A stretch of DNA of 64,000 nt from Mesocentrotus franciscanus (taxonomy: Eukaryota > Echinodermata > Echinoidea > Camarodonta > Strongylocentrotidae): NCBI GenBank assembly GCA_037976565.1, contig CP137684.1, positions 19,592,259 to 19,656,258 on the forward strand. Reading direction: 5' to 3'. The position numbers and the translations under genes were made by a program. The notes beneath the pieces were generated by a model. The model searched no databases. It was not told the DNA's origin and saw nothing but the letters and a program-made list of their open reading frames with translations. Position 1 is the first letter of the stretch. The number at the start of each line of letters is the position of its first letter. Below are positions 23,401 through 35,400 of the stretch, piece after piece.

Positions 23401-26400
23401 ATTCCCCAAATTACCGATTTTGAGCCTTATGATTACTGATTTTCTGTTCTGGAGGTTGGCAGCTCTGGGTTTGAAGGATTTAGTTGTTAATCGTATATAA
23501 ACAGTGCCTGAGGTCCCTTATTATTAAAGAAATAATAGACCATATAGAAACAACATAGTAAGGTAGTTTTTAAATCTGTATGCATCATTTCTATTCCCTT
23601 CTCCTGTAGGTGTTTCTGACGTGGCGAGCTATTTATGTGATAGTCTTTGATCTCAGTAGAAGTTTGGATTCTGTTGTTCCCCCTGAATCCAGAGACGAGT
23701 ATTATGAAATGGTATTTCTTTATTTCATTTTATATTGCTTGGTAAAGATAAATTATGCTTTACAGGGGATAGATAAATGGTAGATAGTGTTGTGTTTTCT
23801 TTGCCAAACATTAGTTATTTGCAAAATTTTAATTTGTAAAGTTTTACATATTTTCATCATTCATTACTCGACGTGTAAAATGTAGTTTTAAAGTATAGAT
23901 ATTATGATAGCTCTTGTTCATTTTTACTATTTAAAAAAAAAGATTCAACTACCTGTTTCCTTCTGGATTAATACATGTGTAAATTGTTGGTACGTCCCGT
24001 TCTCGTGATAGATGAATTACTGCTAAACTTGGGTCATGTATGTATCTTGCAGAGCTAACAAAGTGATTAGATTTTGGGGTCAAGAGGTCAAAGGTCACAG
24101 GGCTCATTATGTATGCAAAATTAGCTCGTGATCTCGTAATCACAAGAACCGATTGATGGATTACTGCCAAACTTGGGTCATGTATGTATCTTGCAGAGCC
24201 AATGAACTGATTAGATTTAGGGGTCACGAGGTCAAAGGTCACAGGACTTATTATGAATGCAAAATTAGCTTGTGATCGTGTTATCTCAAGAACCGATTGA
24301 TGGATTTCCGGCATGTATGTATCTTGCAGAGCCAATGAACTGATTAGATTTAGGGGTCACGAGGTCAAAGGTCACAGGACTTATTATGAATGCAAAATTA
24401 GCTTGTGATCGCGTTATCTCAAGAACCGATTGATGGATTAGCGTCAAACTTGGGTCATGTATGTATCTTGCAGAGCCAATGAACTGATAGATTTTGGGGT
24501 CATGAGCTCAAAGGTCAAAGGTCATGGGGGTCATTATGTATGCAAAAATAGCTTGTGAACGCATTGTCAATACTGACGGATGGATTTCTATCAAACTCGG
24601 GACATGTATGCATCTTGCATCTTGATGAAAAATAGCTTTTAATCACAATATTCTGAGAACCTGTTAATGGATTACAATCAAACATGAATTTTTTAAATTG
24701 CTTCTGTTTTGATTTGTAAAATCGCTCTATGGTGGAGCTATCATTTTCGACTGCGTGCAGTCGAACATCCATCTAGTTTTTTTTCTTTTGAGAGCAGGGT
24801 GTGAGATTAAATAGTTGAAATTCCATCTCTGCTTGAAAAAACACGTAGGCCTACAAAGTCATCTATGTCAATGGCTTCTACATGTGGACATGTCATTAAA
24901 GCGATCAACTTTTGAGAACAAAATTACCAATCATAATAGCTAAAGTTTTACCAATTGAATATCAAGAGTACTGCTATTTCTCCTCCTGTCATCTTCCCAC
25001 ATATCTCATTCCACCACCTTCATCCTTTAATGATTTATATTTCCGTTAGTATAGCAGAAAGTATTTCTTTCCTCAATATTATATATTACATTATGACGTT
25101 TTATAAAGGATTGCCATGCTTCTTGCTTAGTTTATGTTGCAATCCTTCTTCATGATTAATTTATGGTAATATTAAAATGTAAGTACATAATTGTGATAAT
25201 GTTTTAATTATATGATTTGATTATCATACTGTAATCGGTTTGTTATTTTAGAAGATAATGACGATAAATAAATCAATAAATCATTACAAAAATTTATGTT
25301 GGATGTGAGGAGTGGGATATGTATGCATTACCCTGTTAAAATGATTACAAAGCATGGTTCTGTGTGTTTTTATCATTGGCCTTATTCATACTTCTTTACA
25401 ATTAAAACACAGGCTAAAGGAGGTGCCAAATCAGAACTGACATGTCTAGAGTTCATCAATTTCTGGTTGTGTTCTATCTACGCCCATGCTGTGGCGCCCT
25501 CTTCAGTCATAAATAAGAATACTATTCAAACCGCCCAGAAATCTCCACCAATATTCATCGTTGGAACGCATCGAGAAAGTGTGAAAGGAGATGCAAAAGA
25601 GAAAAAGAAAAAGGTAATGGTTTATGATATACATGTACATTGATAATAAAATAATAATTCTGTTTACCCCAGGAAGCTCCATCAGCATCAACCGCTTTCC
25701 TGATGGTCCTGCAATTCTTGCTATCACCAATACCTCCCGAATACCGAGATTTGCACCTATTGGACAGGGCCCATGAAACGTTTTTTTTACCGGGGGTGCT
25801 AAGATATATATATATGTATAGAGTATATAGGAAGCATTTGCAATTTTAGAACCATATAAGGCGCATTTTCAGGCACTTCCTGGAGTAATCTGACGTAAAA
25901 TTGCTTTCTCCTACCCCCTCCAAGAGAATGGATCCAGGGGCGGATCTAGCTTTTTGCTAAGGGGGGGGGGGGTTTACCCAACGACCCAATGACGATGCAG
26001 AGCATCGTCCACGAGCCGCTAGGCAGCGATTTTTTTTTTTATAGCTATTTTGAACCCCCTTAAGTGATGTTTTCCTGGCATCTACTAACACAATGGAGAC
26101 CATAAAAAGCAGTGCATGATAACATCTTTTAAAATCAAGTAACAGTTTAAGGGGGGTTCGACCCAATGACGTACGATGCCACCGTTGCCATGAGCCGCGA
26201 AGTCCGAGCCGCATAGCGACGATGAGATTTTTGTTGTTGACCGTTTCATGTTCATGAAAATTTCATGAAATTGATATCCAAACACAATTTCTTAATATCG
26301 TTTTCAGTAATAAGATAAAGAATGAAATAGATATCAATATTTTGCAGGTGCTAAGGATTTGTTTTTCCAACAGACGAAAACTACAATAAACTTTGAATAC

Positions 26401-29400
26401 AACTACTGTTAGTGGTATGTACTTGAAATAAAAAAATTAACTCTTGTCCTCCATGTCAGTAAATTTTTTGAGAGAACTCAACTTCTTTCACCACTAGACA
26501 TTAAGACAAATACATGCCCACAGTATGGGCTCACTGCAGCTGACATTTCTGGGCCCACATTTATGGTTAATTAGCAGTTTGCATCAAAATACTTAAAAAG
26601 TACATTAACAACTTACTAAAGTAACATCTACACTTTCCACAGAATTGCACTCTTCGCGCCCACAGGGATGACAGAAAATAATATGACAATGAAAGCAGCA
26701 ACTGTGGCAGGATTAATGGCGAGGACAATCTGCTGAAAGAGCACTTAGAATAGGTATATCGGAAAAGTCATTCAAGACTAAATTATAAGTTAGAAGATAT
26801 AAAGGAGATAAAATCTTTGGTATTAGTCATGTCCGACTTAAAAGTGCGTGCACCCCCCCCCCCTGCCCCTTTCCCAGTAAAAAAAACACTTTCTTATAAT
26901 ATCATCCCCCTTTCTTTCTTTTCCCTTCTCATTATTCTCCTATTCCCCATTTTCTCTCCTCCATCTTTCTCCTTTTCTGCCTTTTCTCTCCTCTCTCTTC
27001 CCCTTTCTTCCTTTTCCCTCCTTTTTCTCCTCTCCCCTTTTCTCTCCTCCCTCTTTTCTTCTTCTTTCTCTCTTCCCTTTTCTTTCTTCCCCCCCTCCCT
27101 TTTCTCTTTTTCTTTTGTTACCGGGGGCAACGTGCCCCTGTGCTCCCCCCTGAATCCGCTACTGCATTTACAGACCAGCAATGATATGAAATGTAGTTTA
27201 GTTCTGGAGAAGAATCATTCATCTAGATGTAAGTCAGTTCACAATATCAACTTTTTGGTCCCACTTCTTGGAATTATTTTCCACTAGATATTCCTTCATG
27301 CCCTTCAGTTGGATCTTACAAGAGAAAATCAAAGACGTAATACAGTCTGTATTAATTTAAAACATGGTACAAGCAGAAAAAATATATATACATGATATGA
27401 ACTTTCACAGGGCTTTGCTCAAAAAGCAAGTATGTGTATTTGGCATCTTGTTAAACTGCAATGATTACTATTGATGTTGCTCCTTGAATTTAAATCATAT
27501 TAATTTGATTTTGTAAATGAACCGCGCCGGTATCGAGTGTCGCAAGTATTATTTGGTCGGGTGCCAGCTAGGGATACATGTTATAGGATTTTATGAAAGA
27601 AAGTAAAAAAATAAAATAAAAAAGCGTCATTTGTGACTGTCGGCTGTGTGACAATTTCATAAACGAAGCATAATGATATACATTAAATATATCATACAAA
27701 AAATTTCCGGGGGTGCTGCAGCACCCCCAGCACCCCCGCTTCCCAGGGCCATGGTATTGGATGTAACTTGGGACGTATTGGGATCGAGGTTGAACTAGTT
27801 AAGAACTGGTTTAAACTGATTACGGACTGGCTTGGACTGCTTGGAAATGGCAAATTTACTCGATCTGAACTTGATATGAATTGACTGTGGACGGGGTACA
27901 GACAAGATGGACGTATGGAGGACTGTTGATGAATGATCTAGGATCGTCTTATACACATTATTTACACATTCTACCCATGTAGAACTTTAGCTTACAGGTA
28001 GCGCATGCGCAGAACGTTCATCCGTTCTCGGCCTCATTTTCGTAATTTGGCACCTAGCCTCGCCAACATGGGCCCTTTAGATTGGCTATCACTGGCTCCC
28101 ATAGGCTCTGTGTTATAAGATATTAGTGCGAGGAGATAGCTTGCAATTTTTCTGTTTTTACCGATACCAAAATTATGATATTTCAGTCGAACCCTCTATT
28201 TGTTACAATTTTTTCAGCGTCCTTGAAAAGTTAAGTATTTCACTTAAGTTTAAGTCTTACTTAACTAAGTCTTAAGTTTGAAAAATTCTCATTTTTGTCA
28301 TATTTAAGGTACAAACTGGAAATTTATTCTGAAATGTTAGTTGGTTTTTCTATTTTATGTGTGTGCAATTTCGTGTGTGCGTCAGTTATGTGTGAAGTGC
28401 GTCACCTGTTTAAAGCACGACATGTCAAAATCTCTGAGGTGTGACGTAATATTTCGTATCGACTTTGCCATTGAACTTAAGTCGCGCTTAAGTTAAGTAG
28501 GCCCTCTCTCACTTAAATTCGAAGCCACTTGAGCGGATCGGCCAATCCGCACATTGCACAGCGCTCAATGCGGTAAGTTCTTCGTGCTACCCTGACCATA
28601 ACCCGTTTTTACGATTTTCTAGGACGATTCCAGAATGCAGTGAGAACTAGTTTGGTATGATGGGGGCTTATACCGCTGTTCACGTTGTAACACATTCCTA
28701 GTAGGATCGAAGTACGGCAATTACGTTCATAGTACAGCAATCAGTCCGTTCGTAGTACGTCCTCGTTTTAAGTACGTTGTCACTCTGTCTAATTGCAGGA
28801 CGGGGAAAATTTTGAACAGGCTTAAAGTTCTAGAGCACTCTCCCGTACTAGCCAGTCCGAGTCCGTCCATGAAGTTCTTAAACAGATCTTAAACAGTTGC
28901 TACTACATTCAACTTTGTTCGCACACAGTTTGAGCCCATTTAGCAACATTTTCCAGAACGTAGTGAGAACTAGTTCGGTGTGATGGCCTTGGCTTTAGAT
29001 GTGTATTTTCTGTTCATTTCACTCTTTTTGTCTTCTAGATTGGCTCTGCCTTTGAGAAGATCCGTAAATCTATCATGAAGAGTCTGTTTGAATGCCATGT
29101 GGTCCCCAAGTATTATGCCATTGAAAACAGCTTAGAGGACAAAGATGAAGAGGTACATCACAAATAATCATCAACTATCACAATGTATAGTAACCCTGTA
29201 GCTTAAGAGTATTACTGATTATCTATCCAATCCCAAAAGTAAAGTGGCCTTTCCTTGCAGTTATAAAGTGCTGCAAAATTGCTCCACATGTTTGGACCAC
29301 TTAAACAATAATATATCACTTCAAAAAGTTAAGCTAATGCAGTCCATTGTTCTGTCAAAAAATGCACTCTACATTTTGTATCTGAGCTTGGAGCCAGCAA

Positions 29401-32400
29401 GATGAAATGTGGATTTTTAGACACAGGTTTTTTTTAAATCTTGAATATAGTCAGCATTGTTAAACTATGGCATATATTAAGATGCTCTCTCTCTCTCAAA
29501 CAAAAAGAGTTAGAGCTGACAAACCCATCTGTTAAAATCTGACTTTTTACAAACATAATAAAAGCTGCTCAATCTAAGACTTGATGTTTATTCCTGGTGA
29601 CATAAAATCTCAATCTTTAGTGATAGTAATCCTAAAATCATTCCTCTCTCAGAGAATTATATGAATCTATGATAATTCCCAAAACACTTTAAATTTCATG
29701 TTATTTCCCAAGAAGTTATTCAGAAAAATAATATCTCCTTTATTTTAATCTACTGCGCATGAAAAATTCCAACATTTAGGTAGTACATGTGGTTATACTG
29801 ACATTGATTTTCATCCACTGTGCTTGACGAAAATCAATTATAGGTATTTACTACCTAAAATCAACTGGCATTGATTTAGATAGAAGTTATTCATCTTAGA
29901 AAACTTGACACAAGCTTCATGCTTTAATTGCCTCTGGTAATAATACGATGTTTATATGCATTGTGGGAGAGAAATATCACTTATATCTGTGCAATTATTC
30001 CCTCTCTTACTCTAAAGTGATATTTTTGTGCAATAAGCTTAATATTCCTGAACATGCTCAATTGAATTTATTGTTGAATATTTAATGACATTGCCTTAAT
30101 TATTTTGATAGCTATTTATCCACATCTTCGATACATTTATCTAAATCTTTTCCAATATTGCTGTTTGATGTTACCATTGTTATTTTGTGATATTGCTTTT
30201 GTATTTGTATGTTTTTATTATGATGTAAATATCTGATTACTTTGTAAAACAGACAATATCAGCCTTGAGCTGCGTGTCATGTTGTAGAGTTTTTATGCCT
30301 CCGCTACAAAGTAGCTGGAGGCATTATGTTTTCTGGTTGTCCATCCCTCCGTAAGTCCCGTTCTCAAGATCGCGTTACCTCAAAAACCGATAGATGGATT
30401 ACAGCCAAACTTGGGTCATGTATGTATCTTGCAGAGCTAATGAACTGATTAGATTTTGGGGTCATGAAGTCAAAGGTCACAGGGCTCATTATGTATCAAA
30501 AATAGCTCGTGATCGTGTTATCTCAAGAACCGATTGATGGATTTCCGGCATGTATGTATCTTGCAGAGCCAATGAACTGATTAGATTTTAGGGTCATGAG
30601 ATCAAAAGTCAAAGGTCATGGGGCTCATTATGTATGCATATAAAAAAGCTTGTGAACGCATTATAATTAGAACAGACAGATGGATTACTATCAAACTCAG
30701 GACAGGAATTTATCTTGCAGAGCCATGTATACCAAAAATAGCTTGTAATCCCGATATTCTAAGAACCCGTTAATGGATTACTATCAAACTTGAATGTTAA
30801 AAATTGCTTCCGTTTTGGTTTGTAAAATCACTCTATGGCAGAGGCACCATTTTGACTGCACGCAGTCGAAGTTTTAATCTAGTTTTAAAATAATAAACAA
30901 ACCAACACTCACTTTCCTTTGTAGCTGGTCAAGTTGAGGAAACATATTGAGAAAGTAGCGATGAAAGAGCCTTACATGGGAGAAGAGATTCCACTCAGAT
31001 GGCTCTTATTTGAGGAAGCCTTAGCTGCAGATAACATCAATTACATGTCATTAGATCAGGTAGGACTGCAACGTTTATTCTTGCAATCTTCAAATAATTT
31101 GCGTTTACGTATTGTAGTGGAAGAAAATTAGAGAGCAATTGTACAGACATTTAGTTCCTAATTGAACTTCAAGTTTTGAAAGCCTAATTGGGTTTTATTC
31201 CTTTGAAAACATTTTTTTTTTTTTTTAATTTGCCATTTTTATGTACCGGAACTCAATTTTCTAACAAATTGATTTTTATGTATTTCATTTTCAAGCAATT
31301 TTTGTTTCTTCATGGTTATGTACAACTTTCCTGGTATTGTTGGGAATATGTAATGCGATATTATTTAAATGCATCAATGATACCCTTTCAATTTTGTAAA
31401 TGGCCCAGTTTATACCTGTCTTGATAATAGGATGTAGTGCCTTTGAAAATCTTGGCATAAGATTCAGGCTCCATGTTGCCTTCTGTAAGTGTAATACTTC
31501 ATAAATATTTATATTCTGTATATGCCTTGTGTAAATTAAATGTAGTGTTACTGTTATGATATTTATTTATTTGATAGATACTATTTGTGATGTTTTTCGT
31601 CAATCATATGATGATTTTGAAGCCATTTTTTTGTTATTCTCCCAGACCAAGGAACTGACACGGCCAGTCGGTATGAAATCAGAGCGTGAACTTCTCACGA
31701 TGCTGACCTTCTACCACGACCTGGGTTACGTAGTCTACTACGGAGGCATTGAAGACCAGCAGTCTCTCCTACGAGACATGGTGATCCTGAATCCTCAGTG
31801 GCTAATTGATGTCTTCAAGCAGGTCATAACCATTTTGGATCCTGCACAGAGGGTGAGAAAACTATTACAACCTCATTCAAATATGCTGCGGTAAGCTGCA
31901 GCAGTCTTTTTTAATACTAAATTAATGGGAATTTGGCATTAAAATGTAATTGCGTACCACAAAGGTCCTATGCAGTCTGTCCTACGAAACATCGTTAAAG
32001 ATGTGGCTATTTGACGTCTTCAAGCAGGTCATTACTATCCTTGGTTCTGCAGAAAGGGTGCGAAACCTTTTCCTCCATTTAAAATAAAATTGAAAATATC
32101 AACTGTTCTCGCATTCAGGAAAAAATAAATTGTATCTTCTTATTAGTGAGTAGTTTTATTTGATCTAATTGCCTTTTATGTGATTTATGTAAATAGGTAT
32201 ATTATGTTTTATGTGATTATGCTATGTTATTATCTGTTTGTTTGATTGTTGTTGTTTTTTGTTTTTTTAATAATGTATTTCTCTTGAAGGGTGGTAATAT
32301 AGGGGATCAGCCTTGACAGGCCAATGGCCTTTGCTGATCCCTCGCATCCACCACCCTTCATCCTTCTTTTATAGTACCATGTTAATGAATGTTTTTATTT

Positions 32401-35400
32401 TTATATTGTTTAATTTATACTGATTTGTTTGTATATCTTCTGATGTATTTTTTAAAGAGATGTGAAATAAAATTAAATTGAATTGAATTGAATACTCTTG
32501 GATTATATAGAGCTTAACACTTCAACAATGTCTGTATTAGCTTTACATATGTATCATTTCCCCCGTCATCGGATTCAGACACAATGTATCTATGTGTTAT
32601 AAGATAGACAATTTGAAGTACAGTACGCTTTAAAAAATCTTGCGGTAAACTGCAGCACTATGACCTATGTGAACAAGGCTGTACATAAGTCTCTTGAGAC
32701 ACAGAGTTTTAGAGTATTGATAAAAATGATAGGACATATTATTTATAATATTGATGTAAACAAAGCTCTCACTTCACCATGTAGTAATGGTTTAAAATCT
32801 ATACTCCTGTGTCCAGTTATCCTAACTGCCATTATTATCCCCTCGCCGACCAAGTCGGAGGGGATATAGTAACGCTGCCGTCCGTCCTTCCGTAACAAAT
32901 CTGGTTCCGTTCGATAACTTTAGTAATATTTGACAGATTTTAATGAAATTTGATATGAAGGTACAAGGTATCAAAAAAAAGCGTAAGTTCGATTTCGGAG
33001 TATGTAGGTCAAAGTTCAAAGGTTATTAAATATGCGAATCTGGTTTCCGTTCGATAACTTTAGTAATGTTTGACGGATTTTAATGAAATTTGATGTAAAG
33101 GTACAAGGTATCAACAAAAAGCGTAACTTCGATTTCGGAGTATGTAGGTCAACGTTCAAAGGTTATTAAATATGCGAATCTGGTTTCCGTTCGATAACTT
33201 TAGTAATGTTTGACGGATTTTAATGAAATTTGATGTAAAGGTACAAGGTATCAACAAAAAGCGTAACTTCGATTTCGGAGTATGTAGGTCAACGTTCAAA
33301 GGTTATTAAATATGCGAATCTGGTTTCCGTTCGATAACTTTAGTAATGTTTGACGGATTTTAATGAAATTTGATTTGAAGGTACATGGTATTAAAATACA
33401 GCCGAAATTCGATTTTGGAGTATGTAGGTCAAAGGTGAAAGGTCATAGCTCATTAAATATGCAAAAATACCTAATTATATATGCGAAAATGTGGTTAACT
33501 TCCTTGCCTAGTAATATACTAGTATAGTCTAATGGAGAACTTGTTCTGACATATATAGGCCATTTTTTTCCCTGCGAGGGGATGCTACGCTTTGCGTTGA
33601 CTCTTTTAAAGTTGACATTGTATTTTAATTCCAGGATGGGATTGTGAGTGATGCTTGGACCATTCTTGAGAAGGATGGTATCTTAGAGGATAGGTTGATT
33701 CAGCATATGTGGAAAGACTTCTTGGAGCAGAAGGAGGCCTTAGTCAAGCTTATGACCAAGTTTGATCTCATCTGTGAGGCTCCTGCGGAACGACTCCAGC
33801 AAGAGCAACAGGATGGAGTAGACACTGAGGTAAATCTCCAGCTAAATGGTGCTCCGAACCGTGCTACCGCAGCAATGCCCCAGGTTTTATTTAATCAAAA
33901 GTATAGGGTTAGGGATATGGTTGCAATTGGGTTTCCAGCTTTGGGTTAGGGTTAGAGTGTATTGTTTGGTCCAGTGCTGAAGTTAGGAATCCGGTTAGGG
34001 TAGGAAACTACCATGAAGCAATTATCGCAGGAGCTAAACATCTTGTTTTATGTTAACCTCAAAAAATTGTGACTAGAAATATACGGACAATAAAGGAGCA
34101 AAACAAGGGACATGTACCAGATTTTGTATATAGGTATGTTGCAAAAATAGACTTAGGGTTGAAAATGGGTTCAATATGTCAAAATTTTAAATGTGCTTAA
34201 TTTTGGATACCATATAATTTTGTATATCTTTCCATACATGTTCCTTTAAAAAATGTGTTTTGTGCTGTGAAATGAAGGGATTAAGTAGAGTTTTGAAAGA
34301 TTTACAAATAGTACCAAAATGTCTATTTCTGACATTTGGAATCAAAATTGCTCACAAGGTCGACGTTGTCGTGAAACTTGCCACAATTTAGTGGCAGGAG
34401 TGGGATGTGTAAAATGAATTGATGAGTGAAATATGAATTGCTTGGTATATTTGGTTTTTGTATTAATGGTTTAAGTGTTTGGATATGTTTTTATATCTTA
34501 GGTATCAAATGAAACAGAAAAGGTGGTTAAGAAGCGCTACTATGTTCCTTCCAGGCTAACGTCACATTGCTCCCCAGAAGAGATTGGACAGATCAAATCT
34601 ACAGACTTTTATGTGGACTTCAGGGGCTTCTTACCAGGTGAGGATGAATTCATCATCTGCTTACAGCCAGAAGGGTTTTAACACGTGTCATATATCGTAG
34701 AATTAATGCCCTTCTTGCTCCAAAGAGACTTTATCGCAATTACATTGCAACAAGGTTTGTATAAAGTCAAACCTGTCTAAGTGGCCACCTCTCTATAAAT
34801 GCCACCTATCTAGAAAGACCATGCATTTTGTCTCCCTTGAGAAAGAAATGTGTGTCTAGAAAGACCACCTTGTCTACAGTGGCCACTTGCTTTATTTTCC
34901 TTGAGTGGCCTCAAAAGTGTGTGTAATTGGGTCTTTACAGACGTGTATCAATCAGATATGATTATTTACGACTGGGGACCGACCTTTAACGTCACCATCC
35001 GAAAGACGTGACTCAGTTTCGAACCTGCGTCCTCGGCTGAATCAGTTTGTAACTTCCATTGTTAGCTGGATTACAGGCACACGCCACAACACCACAATGC
35101 CAAAAGACAAGTTTGACTGACCTTTATAGGTTCTTGCCAAGGATGACCCATGTATCCAAAGTATACAAGAAGTTTATCATGTCCAACCCAAGTATTGATT
35201 TGAAAATTTTAGGATTGGCTTTAGGATTGGCTACAGACTATTTCTGTTTTTTCTTCTATCAGATTAGTCTACAGTATTCTTTTTATTTGCTTTAAAGGGC
35301 AACCCAACCCTTGTAATAAGTTGATTTGTATGAAAGCAGAACAATAACAGAAACAGAATGGCAAAAGTTTGAAATGAAGCAGACCAATAGTAAGGAAGTT

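Noticed and set aside
26817..27287. Plus-strand ORF rich in Ser/Phe/Leu and its minus-strand Glu/Lys/Arg mirror
   Set aside because: Both are produced by the polypyrimidine tract; no domain, splice or start context supports a gene.
33829..33949. Extension of the COR exon past 33829
   Set aside because: The ORF stays open for 40 codons, but a donor GAG/GTAAAT fits and the next exon joins in frame; the extra residues have no COR character.
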